Source: Verrucomicrobiaceae bacterium (GTDB lineage Bacteria; Verrucomicrobiota; Verrucomicrobiia; Verrucomicrobiales; Verrucomicrobiaceae). Taken from it: 64,000 nucleotides of DNA. The stretch is taken from positions 20,392 to 84,391 of the forward strand of contig JAGKWZ010000001.1 of assembly GCA_021151605.1 (NCBI GenBank). The letters are read 5' to 3'. Positions 9,347 through 17,225 of the stretch are shown piece after piece. Made by a program: the position numbers and the translations under genes. Every line of letters starts with the position of its first letter. The first letter of the stretch is position 1. The notes under the pieces were generated by a model. The model saw only the letters and a list, made by a program, of their open reading frames with translations, was not told the DNA's origin and ran no database searches.

Positions 9347-10591
9347 ATGTCCATCCAACTGTCCAGCTCTCGCCCAATCCTCATCCTGCTCTATCTGACT
9401 GCCTGTGTGGCGGCGCAGGAAGTAGCGCAGGTCACATCCACAGAAAAATTGATCGAGGGTTTGGTAATTGATTCGCAGAAACATGCCAAACCTAGAACCG
9501 AGCGTCCAAAGCGTGATGCCATCCGCCTGGCTGAATTCTGCTCTGATCTGCTTGCTGACGATGTGCCTGGATACACCGCACGACTTGGTGATGTTGTAGC
9601 TGCTAATCTAAAAGCTGGACGCATGGATGACGCCCTTCTTTTGTCGGAGAAGATGCGTCAACTCGGGGATGAAAGCGGTTTCACGCATCTTATGCTATTT
9701 CATGCACGTGCGGGGAGGAAAGCCGAAACCGCTGCTCAGATCCCTGGTATCGAAAAAAGTCTCCCGAGATTATCCCTGGTACGTCGCCGTAATGCAGAAA
9801 GGGATCTGGCCATCACCAAGGGCCTCATGGCTGAAAAGACCGCGAATCCAGACGATCTGAAAGACCTAGAAGCCGACATTCGCCTGGAAGTGGAAACTGA
9901 ATGGCTAAGGCTTGGCAAACTGGCAGCTCCGCCCTTAACCCTAGATGCCGTAAAAGCCCGCATCTTCAAAGAAGCCGCAGGGCCGCTTGCTTCAGTTCGC
10001 TTTGCCATCGTGGCCTTGGAAAAGGCACTGCCGACCCTTTCAGAGGATCTGGCGAAGCCTTTCATCGACTTTATCGGCCCACTTTGCACGGAGACGCATC
10101 ACCCAGGTGCTCACCATTCCCTTCTCGATCTGGCAAGAATTCTGTGGCCAAACCCGAAACTGCGCCCAGAAGCAAGTAAAGCCATGACGCGGTACCTTGG
10201 TCAGACTGCCTCCTACCCGGAGCAGGCCGAGTGGAAGGGGCCATACTTTGCGGATGCAGTTCCGGTGCTCTTAGAATGGGGTGAAAAGGAACTCGCCTCC
10301 AAAGCTGCTAAGGATTCGCGCGCTAAGCTGGAAAAGGTATTTGCGGCCGATGTCTCACGCGCTCTCGTGGCAGCAGCTCGCGCTGCCCACCAAGTTGGAA
10401 TGACTTCGGAACGTGATCAGATGCTCGTTGATGCTCTGTCTTCGGCACGCCGCTACCCGCATCCCCGAGTCGCAGCAGATGCTGGTGTGGAGTGTTGCTT
10501 GTTTTATTCAGAACTAGAGCTGCCAATTGGTGACAAGGTTTACCAGCAGATCGCCGCCATCCTACACTTGGACGAAGCCGTTTCGAAATGA
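9347..10591 (+). CDS. Exported helical protein translationally coupled to the TonB receptor
   Basis: 414 residues from the ATG at 9347. That start gives a clean signal peptide (MSIQLSSSRPILILLYLTACVAAQ); the in-frame ATG at 9254 would bury it behind 31 residues. The mature protein is nearly all alpha-helical with TPR- or HEAT-like repeats, for example DALLLSEKMRQLGDESG and a stretch AKLEKVFAADVSRALVAAARA. No catalytic motif is visible. Its stop codon overlaps the start codon of the TonB-dependent receptor (ATGA at 10588-10591), which indicates translational coupling and a joint task. A periplasmic partner of the receptor is a reasonable inference. I do not recognise a named family. Confidence 0.75.
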   Translation: MSIQLSSSRPILILLYLTACVAAQEVAQVTSTEKLIEGLVIDSQKHAKPRTERPKRDAIRLAEFCSDLLADDVPGYTARLGDVVAANLKAGRMDDALLLSEKMRQLGDESGFTHLMLFHARAGRKAETAAQIPGIEKSLPRLSLVRRRNAERDLAITKGLMAEKTANPDDLKDLEADIRLEVETEWLRLGKLAAPPLTLDAVKARIFKEAAGPLASVRFAIVALEKALPTLSEDLAKPFIDFIGPLCTETHHPGAHHSLLDLARILWPNPKLRPEASKAMTRYLGQTASYPEQAEWKGPYFADAVPVLLEWGEKELASKAAKDSRAKLEKVFAADVSRALVAAARAAHQVGMTSERDQMLVDALSSARRYPHPRVAADAGVECCLFYSELELPIGDKVYQQIAAILHLDEAVSK

Positions 10592-13500
10592 TGCCAGGAA
10601 CAAGCCAGAACTACGCTCTGACCCAGGCCGGATACATTCTTTCGAGCCTTCGATTCTCTCTGGTCACGACATTCCTGCTTTACTACTGCTCTGCCGTTCA
10701 TGCTCAGCAGGGGGGCGGCGGTTTGCGGGGAACCGTTTTGGACGCGGATTTTTCAGTGCCTGTGGCCGGTGCTAGTGTCGTTCTCGAAGGGACAAACCTA
10801 AGCGCACAGACTAATGAAGAGGGGGGGTTCTTCATTATTGATGTCCCGCCCGGCCAATACGCGGTGCTCATTAGCAAGGAAGGTTTCATTCGCGAACGTC
10901 GCGGTGACCTAGTCATTAACGCCGGTAGTGTCAAAGAGGTTGACCTCGAGTTGACGGCGGAGGTTGTTGAGCTGGATGAATTCGTCGTCAGCCAGGAGGA
11001 GATCATCGACTCAACTGGTGGCGTGGGTGAAATCGAACTGCGAACGGAGCTGAAAAGTTTCACTGATGTCATGGGGGCTCAGTTCATCTCCCAGACGGGT
11101 GCGTCTGATGCGGCCAAACTGCTCTCAAAGCAAACTGGTGTGAACGTGGCGGACGGCAAATTCGTCGTCGTCCGTGGTCTAAGTGACCGCTATAACGTCG
11201 TCAGCCTGAATGGCCTCCGAGTCCCAAGCTCCGACCCGGACCGCCGCGCCGTCTCGCTCGATCTTTTCCCCACAGCCGTCATTCGCAATGTCGCCACCAC
11301 GAAGACCTTCCTGCCAAGTCTTAACGGCGAGTCCACTGGTGCCACCATCGACATTCTAACGAAAGCAGTTCCAGACGAGGATTTCGTGAAGTTCAAATAC
11401 GGCACGAACTTCAACACCCAGTCCACCGGGAATAAAGGATTCCTCACCTATAATGGAGGTGGAACGGGCACCTTCGGGACAGCTCAGGAAAGAATGCTGC
11501 CAGATTTCATCAAGTACGGTGAATTCGGTATCCTAAACGGTTCAAGCCGTGTTGATACACCTGTTCGGCTGGAGAGACAGCGTGCGAACGACACGCTTTC
11601 GAAGTCCTTTGGCACCATCCAGAAAGCGCCGCCACCAGACATGAGTCTAGAGGCCAGCATAGGCCACCGATTCGAGTTCATGGGTGCGCCAGCTGGCATT
11701 ACTATAGCTGGCGATTATTCTAAAAAGTACACGCACAACGATGATGATCTCGTCGCCCGATATTTATTTGATCCAGGCACAGGTGAAGTGCAGGTCCAGA
11801 GGCGCATATCAGCCGTTACCAACAGTTCTGAAACCATGCGGTCAGGCCTTCTCGTCTCCGCAGGTATTCAGCCAGACGATGGTAACGAAATTATTTTTAC
11901 CTACTTTTTGAACCGAGTCGCAGAAGATCGTGCCACACTCCAATTTGGGGATCTTGATCCAAACAACTTCGCTCTAAGTGAAAAAGATTATCGTGAAACC
12001 ATTGCCTATACCGAGCGAGAGCTACGCGTTATGCAGCTTTCGGGTAAGCATGAGTTTGAATCGGTTGGTCGTGACTTAGAGTTCTCCTGGGCAATGTCCT
12101 ACAACACATCCTCCCAGTTAGAACCCGATCACCGCTTCGTGCGCGGCATTTATGATACGGGCAGTCGAAACTACAATCCGATACCAGGTAATCCAGTGGT
12201 GCCCGAATTCCAGCGTTACTGGAGAGAACTATATGACCAGAGCTATTCGTTGAGGTCAGATATCGTCACAGACCTATTTGGAGAATCGGATTTGAAAGCA
12301 AAGTTGAAGTTCGGTACATTTTTCGACTATTCAGACCGAAAGTACCGCGCCGATTCTTTCACTTACAACCGTGGTCAGCAGAACAACATCTACCCAAATA
12401 CAGTAAAACCTGGCAATCCCGGAGATACTTGGGGCGACTGGTTTCTTTATCGAAACCAACCTGTTGGCGTCGATCTAGATGGGACTCCAAACAACGGAGT
12501 CTTTAATCCAGTAAACTCATTACTTTATATCTACCGCCAAAACTCCCCCGAAACCTACAACTCTTCACAGATGCTTGCTAGTGCTCACGCAGCCATCGAA
12601 ATGGATGTTGCGCCAGGCCTCAATATTACTTTCGGCGCACGTTTGGAGTCCACAGACTTAAAGGTAAAAGCCACGCCTATTTACCTTTATGCAGAGGAAC
12701 GCATCCGTCAGTCTTTGCTTTCGGACCAGCAACTCTCCGATCCCACCATAACACAGGTATTAAACGACGCCTTCAACGGTAATAAGCTAGCACAACAAGA
12801 TCCCCGACTGCTCGCAAGAAGCAGCGCTAATATTTCAAGCCAGGATTTCCTTCCAGCGATCTCCTTGAACTGGGATGTCACCGAGCACACTCGTGTGCGT
12901 AGCGCTATTTCACAAACAATCGCACGCCCCTCCTTCAAAGAGTTGGCACCAGTAGTATTCCAGAACATCGAGACGGGCGACTTCTTTGTGGGAAACCGCG
13001 ACCTTCAGATGTCTAATATCTCAAACTACGACATCCGGTGGGAGTGGTTTCCATCACCAGGAAGTTTGGTCGGTGCGAGCTTTTTCGGCAAGGTTATCGA
13101 CAATCCCATCGAGCTCTCCCAAAGTAATGATCCGGTTACTGGAACCACCTTCAGCAAGTTTATCAATGCCGAGCAGGCCAACGTCTATGGCATGGAACTC
13201 GAATTCCAACGGGATCTCAGCTTTTTGGTGGATGAACTGAAACCTTTCAGCATAGGAGCCAACTTTTCCTACATCTATTCTCAGGCAACACGCCCTGCGT
13301 TCTATGACAACCTTGGGAAAGAAATACCCAGCCTCTTTGGCAAAAACCGCCGATTGCAAGGCCAGCCAGACTACATTTTCAACTTCAACCTGACTTATGA
13401 CAGCCCTGAAAACCCCGTGGGTGGCGGTGTTTTCCTCAATGTGGTCGGCCCTCAACTTTTTGCTGTGGGGGGACGTCCAGAGGACCCAGACGTCTTTCAG

Positions 13501-13686
13501 GAACCCTATACCACTCTGGACTTGGGTGTTTCCTATCGCCTGACGAAGCGCACCAAGCTTCAGTTCCGTGCTCAAAACATGCTCAATGCTACCCTTCGCC
13601 GCTACTACGACAATCAGGCCAAACCAGTCTATTCCACGCGTCAAACAGGCATTGGCTTCTCACTCAGCCTGACAGCGGATTGGTGA
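10588..13686 (+). CDS. TonB-dependent outer-membrane receptor with carboxypeptidase-regulatory-like N-domain
   Basis: 1,032 residues. A signal peptide with a long n-region ends at VHA/QQ (about residue 39). A carboxypeptidase regulatory-like Ig fold follows at about 45-130 (LRGTVLDADFSVPVAGASVVLEG, GGFFIIDVPPGQYAVLI). The segment VELDEFVVS at about 128-136 fits a TonB-box region. The plug is at about 150-265 (ASDAAKLLSKQTGVNV, VVVRGLSDRYNVVSLNGL, GATIDILTK). The remaining 750 residues alternate short polar turns and beta-strands and end in an aromatic residue (SLTADW), as outer-membrane barrels do. Receptors of this class import siderophores, vitamins or glycans with energy from TonB/ExbBD, which lie just downstream. 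The substrate cannot be read from the sequence. Base composition is more AT-rich than in the glt genes. Confidence 0.93.
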   Translation: MMPGTSQNYALTQAGYILSSLRFSLVTTFLLYYCSAVHAQQGGGGLRGTVLDADFSVPVAGASVVLEGTNLSAQTNEEGGFFIIDVPPGQYAVLISKEGFIRERRGDLVINAGSVKEVDLELTAEVVELDEFVVSQEEIIDSTGGVGEIELRTELKSFTDVMGAQFISQTGASDAAKLLSKQTGVNVADGKFVVVRGLSDRYNVVSLNGLRVPSSDPDRRAVSLDLFPTAVIRNVATTKTFLPSLNGESTGATIDILTKAVPDEDFVKFKYGTNFNTQSTGNKGFLTYNGGGTGTFGTAQERMLPDFIKYGEFGILNGSSRVDTPVRLERQRANDTLSKSFGTIQKAPPPDMSLEASIGHRFEFMGAPAGITIAGDYSKKYTHNDDDLVARYLFDPGTGEVQVQRRISAVTNSSETMRSGLLVSAGIQPDDGNEIIFTYFLNRVAEDRATLQFGDLDPNNFALSEKDYRETIAYTERELRVMQLSGKHEFESVGRDLEFSWAMSYNTSSQLEPDHRFVRGIYDTGSRNYNPIPGNPVVPEFQRYWRELYDQSYSLRSDIVTDLFGESDLKAKLKFGTFFDYSDRKYRADSFTYNRGQQNNIYPNTVKPGNPGDTWGDWFLYRNQPVGVDLDGTPNNGVFNPVNSLLYIYRQNSPETYNSSQMLASAHAAIEMDVAPGLNITFGARLESTDLKVKATPIYLYAEERIRQSLLSDQQLSDPTITQVLNDAFNGNKLAQQDPRLLARSSANISSQDFLPAISLNWDVTEHTRVRSAISQTIARPSFKELAPVVFQNIETGDFFVGNRDLQMSNISNYDIRWEWFPSPGSLVGASFFGKVIDNPIELSQSNDPVTGTTFSKFINAEQANVYGMELEFQRDLSFLVDELKPFSIGANFSYIYSQATRPAFYDNLGKEIPSLFGKNRRLQGQPDYIFNFNLTYDSPENPVGGGVFLNVVGPQLFAVGGRPEDPDVFQEPYTTLDLGVSYRLTKRTKLQFRAQNMLNATLRRYYDNQAKPVYSTRQTGIGFSLSLTADW

Positions 13687-13807
13687 CAGCAATGCCACAA
13701 ATTCAATTTCTAGCCAGGTTTCTGAAACGTTTTCGTCACCCAACAGCAGGTGCATAGAAGGTGGATAAGAGACAGATATAAAAATCTAACACTTCACTCC
13801 ACCCAAG

Positions 13808-14608
13808 GTGAAATATTCCCTTCATTTCCTATTATCCCTCGCCCTCAGCAATCTCGTGACGGCGCAGGACTCCCCTGTCCCGAAAGATCAAACACCAGTT
13901 TCTGCCGCCACCACAGCTATGGACGAGACCCGGGGCCTCCTCCAACAATGGGCTGCTACTCAGCGCATGATTTCAAGCGAGCGGACGGAGTGGGAAACGG
14001 GTAAAGCGATGCTCGAAGGTCGTATCCAGCTTCTCAAGATCTCCATTGAGGAGACAGAGAAGAAGATCGCTGAGGCCAAAGTGAAGCTTGAGGATGTGAA
14101 GAAACGCACGACTGAGGCGGAAACCGAAAAAGCACAGATCCGAGAAGCTTCCGATGCCCTGATCGCTACGGCTCCGGAACTCGAGAAGGGAGTCAAGGCG
14201 CTTTTTGCTCGTGTCCCTGGCATAGTTCAGGAGAAAGTTCGGGTGCTTCACGACCGCATCCCCAAAGAAGGCGCTGAAGTGAAAAACATCACTGCGGCTG
14301 AGCGCTTCCAGAATGTTCTCGGCATTCTCAACGAGCTGAATAAAGCCAACAACGAACTCAATTCCATCCCAGAAATCCACGATCTCGGGAACGGCAAGAA
14401 GGCCGAGGTGAAGGTGGTCTATGTCGGTCTGGGTCAGGGCTACTTCGTCAACTCTAACGGCGATATCGGTGGCCTCGGCCTGCCGTCAGACAAAGGCTGG
14501 CAGTGGAGTGTCGATCCCGCCATCGCACCGAAGATGCGTGAACTCGTCGAAGTCATGAAAAAGGCCGTCGCTCCGAAGCTTGTCGAACTGCCAGCACAAA
14601 TTCAGTGA
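13808..14608 (+). CDS. DUF3450-like periplasmic coiled-coil protein of the TonB energising unit
   Basis: 266 residues from a GTG; no in-frame ATG precedes it and this start gives a signal peptide (MKYSLHFLLSLALSNLVTAQ). A long coiled coil at about 55-125 (EWETGKAMLEGRIQLLKIS and onward) is followed by a small alpha/beta region with VYVGLGQGYF, GWQWSV and APKLVELPAQ. This matches the layout of DUF3450 proteins, which in Vibrio and other bacteria sit at the head of the TtpC/TonB2 gene cluster. The gene overlaps or nearly touches the ExbB-type gene and opens a five-gene operon. Its likely role is a periplasmic accessory to the proton-channel complex. The family call rests on motif layout and gene order, not on a profile search. 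Confidence 0.78.
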   Translation: MKYSLHFLLSLALSNLVTAQDSPVPKDQTPVSAATTAMDETRGLLQQWAATQRMISSERTEWETGKAMLEGRIQLLKISIEETEKKIAEAKVKLEDVKKRTTEAETEKAQIREASDALIATAPELEKGVKALFARVPGIVQEKVRVLHDRIPKEGAEVKNITAAERFQNVLGILNELNKANNELNSIPEIHDLGNGKKAEVKVVYVGLGQGYFVNSNGDIGGLGLPSDKGWQWSVDPAIAPKMRELVEVMKKAVAPKLVELPAQIQ

Positions 14609-14628
14609 GCCGCCCACCCAGAATAGAA

Positions 14629-16104
14629 ATGAACGCCATGCGCCCTCTTATCCTCCTTTCCCTGCTCACTGTGAGCGCCGGAGCACAGAATCTTGGATTC
14701 TCCAAAGCCAAGGAATCTGCAGCTGCCGATTTTGATCGCAGCAAAGAAGACCTTTCCAAAGTGCAGGCCACAATCTCGAAGGAGAAAGAACCTCTTAACC
14801 GTGAGTTGGCCTCTCTCGAAGAAAAGCTGCGCCAGCTCCAAGACCAATACGCACCTCTCACACGTGAAGTGGATGCGGCTGAACTAAACTTCTCCAACCT
14901 GAAGGCCCAGGTCAAGCTAGCTACCGAAGAAAATAGCTATCTAACAAACATCCTTGACGAATACACCAAGGGCTTTGAATCAAAAGTCCACGTCAGTGAA
15001 ATGCAGCTCTATAAAGCAGAGCTCGATAAGGCGAAGATGGCTTCTGAGAACGACAAGACACCGCTCAAGGAGCGCTTCATGACGCAGGTCGGCCTATTGC
15101 GCGCCTCCATCACCCGCCTTGGCGAGATCATTGGCGGCACTATCTTTGCTGGAAAGGCCGTCGATTCACAGGGTTTCGTACTCGATGGCAAATTCGCCCT
15201 AGTCGGTCCGATGGCTATTTTCTCGACCATTGATGGCAAGTCGGCCGGAATTGCCATGCCCCAAGTTGGCAGCGCCATGCCCATCGTGCGCAGCATCACC
15301 CCGGAGATCAATCAAGCTATCAGCGTCCTCGCCAATACTGGTAAGGGACTCCTGCCGCTGGATGGCTCTTTAGGTGCGGCGATCAAGGACTTCGTGCAAA
15401 AGCACAGCTTGTTGGACACTTACAAGCACGGCGGACCGATCATGCATCCGCTACTGCTGGTGAGTATTCTCGTGTTTGGCACGGCCATTGAGCGCATCTT
15501 CTTCATCTTGCGTGAGAAGAAGCGCCGCAAGCCGCGTGATGTCCTCGTACTGCTCGACTCCGTGGAGGCGGGAAATTTTGATAGCGCCATCTCCGTGGGG
15601 AAAAAATCAAACGACTACGTCGCAAGAGCGCTTTCCCATGCCTTGGAGCATGTCGAAACCAACATCACAGACGCGCTGAGTCTGGCAGCATCTCTCGAGA
15701 TCAAGCGCTTCAAGCGGGGCTTCTTTGTCCTCGACACAGGCATGACCATCGCGCCACTGCTTGGTCTGCTTGGTACAGTGACGGGGATGATGGCGTCCTT
15801 CGCCGCCATCGGTGGTGATATGGGAGCGCCAACGGCGATTACGGGTGGTATTGCCGAGGCTCTGATCGCTACTGCCTTCGGCCTTGTCATCGCCATGACT
15901 GGCCTCGTGCCGTTCAACTATCTAAACAACATGGTTGAGGATGCAGAGCACGAACTCGAGGTTGCTGCCTCGAAGCTCGAACTGATCATCGAGAAGAACA
16001 AGAAGCACGAAGAAGAGCTGCGCCACCGCCACCGACAGATGATTGCCAGCGAAGACTCCAAGACCAGTGGGGCATTTGTTTCACAAGCCACTGTGCCTGC
16101 TTAA
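14629..16104 (+). CDS. exbB: ExbB/TolQ-type proton channel with long periplasmic extension (TtpC-like)
   Basis: 491 residues from the ATG at 14629. A GTG at 14605 overlapping the previous stop is an alternative. A signal peptide (LILLSLLTVSAGA/QN) and a coiled coil (about 35-130) form a periplasmic extension of about 255 residues. Its second half, including RLGEIIGGTIF and LLPLDGSLG, resembles the DUF3450 fold. The canonical MotA/TolQ/ExbB part follows, with helices at about 268-290, 366-393 (APLLGLLGTVTGMM) and 407-432 (GIAEALIATAFGLVIA). ExbB pentamers conduct protons with ExbD to energise TonB. The extension is that of TtpC in Vibrio TonB2 systems, but no second, short ExbB is present. The next gene begins 3 bases after the stop. 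Confidence 0.9.
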   Translation: MNAMRPLILLSLLTVSAGAQNLGFSKAKESAAADFDRSKEDLSKVQATISKEKEPLNRELASLEEKLRQLQDQYAPLTREVDAAELNFSNLKAQVKLATEENSYLTNILDEYTKGFESKVHVSEMQLYKAELDKAKMASENDKTPLKERFMTQVGLLRASITRLGEIIGGTIFAGKAVDSQGFVLDGKFALVGPMAIFSTIDGKSAGIAMPQVGSAMPIVRSITPEINQAISVLANTGKGLLPLDGSLGAAIKDFVQKHSLLDTYKHGGPIMHPLLLVSILVFGTAIERIFFILREKKRRKPRDVLVLLDSVEAGNFDSAISVGKKSNDYVARALSHALEHVETNITDALSLAASLEIKRFKRGFFVLDTGMTIAPLLGLLGTVTGMMASFAAIGGDMGAPTAITGGIAEALIATAFGLVIAMTGLVPFNYLNNMVEDAEHELEVAASKLELIIEKNKKHEEELRHRHRQMIASEDSKTSGAFVSQATVPA

Positions 16105-16107
16105 GCC

Positions 16108-16515
16108 ATGAAATTTCGTAAACGCCCGAAAAAGCACGCCAAGATCGAAGTTGTTCCACTCATCGATGTGGTCTTCTTCCTTCTTGCCACCTTCGTCATG
16201 GTTTCTCTTTCCATGACCAAGAATGAAGGCATCACAGTGAATGTGCCCGCAGCATCTACTTCGGCGCCAAAGGAGAAGAGTGATGCGCCGCTGACGCTTA
16301 GTGTGGCACAACAGGGTGAAATCTATTTCAACAAAGAGAAGATTAATTTTGCCCAGCTTCCTATCCGTCTTCAGAACGCCAAGGCGGCCTCCAAAGATCT
16401 TGCCGTTGTCATCAATGCCGATGGTAAGGCCGAATATTCCCACGTCGTCGCTGTCATTGATGAAGTGAAGAAGACCGGCATCACAAAAGTCGCGCTCTCC
16501 ACTGAGCGCAAATAA
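16108..16515 (+). CDS. exbD: Biopolymer transport protein ExbD
   Basis: 135 residues. A short basic cytoplasmic N-terminus (MKFRKRPKKHAKIEVV) leads to one transmembrane helix with the essential proton-binding Asp in PLIDVVFFLLATFV (Asp20). A periplasmic ExbD fold follows, ending in VIDEVKKTGITKVALSTE. The length is normal for the family. ExbD dimers sit inside the ExbB pentamer and couple proton flow to TonB. The gene lies 3 bases after exbB and 17 bases before tonB. Confidence 0.95.
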   Translation: MKFRKRPKKHAKIEVVPLIDVVFFLLATFVMVSLSMTKNEGITVNVPAASTSAPKEKSDAPLTLSVAQQGEIYFNKEKINFAQLPIRLQNAKAASKDLAVVINADGKAEYSHVVAVIDEVKKTGITKVALSTERK

Positions 16516-16532
16516 CCCAACTCCTTGATCCC

Positions 16533-17225
16533 ATGAAAAAAGCATTCCTGGGTGTCTTGGCCGCTGTATTCTTGCATGCCTTCGTGTTCCTCTTCGGCGG
16601 GTTCCTGATTCCGAAAGGCGAGCAGAATGTGGCGAAGAAAGATGTTCTCCAGGATGTGGACATCAGTAAGGACGAAGACAAAAAGAAGGAGGAGGAAGAG
16701 CCGAAGGAGAAGGTAGACGCGCCCATTGAGGAGATTAAACAGGACATGTCCGTCATCAAAGAACTAGTCCAACAGGTGGAGTCTGCGCCCGGCCCTGCTG
16801 CGCTTTCGAATGTCAGCCTCAGTGACCTAGGATCCGCCCTAAATGGAGTCGGTGGTGATGGCGGCTTCGGTGGAGGAGTCGGCTTTGGCAGTGGCGGTGT
16901 CATCGGTGGCACCGGCAGCGGCACAGGTGGCGGGGGCGGAGAGGACACCATGTCCAGCGGCATGTTGGATACCAAGCCCACTCCTACGAATCGAGTTTCT
17001 CCAAAGCTGAGCGCAGAAGTGCGCAAGCGTATGAAAGGTAAGGTCGAGGTGCTCATCATCGTCGGCAAAGATGGCTCAGTTTCTCGAGCAGAAATCGTCG
17101 CCTCTCCCGATCCTGCCGCCAACCAGCCCTGCATCGAAGCCGCGCGTGAATGGCGCTTCGAGCCTGGCACTCGCAGCGGCAAACCCGTAAGTTTCAAACT
17201 AAAACTCCCCTTCCGCTTCGATTGA
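16533..17225 (+). CDS. tonB: TonB family energy transducer with glycine-rich linker
   Basis: 230 residues. An N-terminal helix (about 4-25, GVLAAVFLHAFVFLFGGFLI) contains the His expected in the TonB signal anchor. A charged Lys/Glu segment (about 45-75, KKKEEEEPKEK) follows. The periplasm-spanning linker at about 105-145 is almost pure Gly, Ser and Val instead of the usual Pro-rich rod. The C-terminal domain (about 155-230) has the TonB pattern: GKVEVLIIVGKDGSVSRAEI, REWRFEPG and a final hydrophobic strand KLPFRF. It contacts the TonB box of outer-membrane receptors, most simply the one at 10588-13686. Its stop overlaps the TTG start of the next gene. Confidence 0.92.
   Translation: MKKAFLGVLAAVFLHAFVFLFGGFLIPKGEQNVAKKDVLQDVDISKDEDKKKEEEEPKEKVDAPIEEIKQDMSVIKELVQQVESAPGPAALSNVSLSDLGSALNGVGGDGGFGGGVGFGSGGVIGGTGSGTGGGGGEDTMSSGMLDTKPTPTNRVSPKLSAEVRKRMKGKVEVLIIVGKDGSVSRAEIVASPDPAANQPCIEAAREWRFEPGTRSGKPVSFKLKLPFRFD

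Noticed and set aside
13765..13775. ATAAGAGACAG, identical to part of the Tn5 mosaic end used in sequencing libraries
   Set aside because: The upstream bases do not match the full 19-base end, and the site lies inside a plausible intergenic region between collinear genes. Chance is more likely than an adapter remnant or transposon end.
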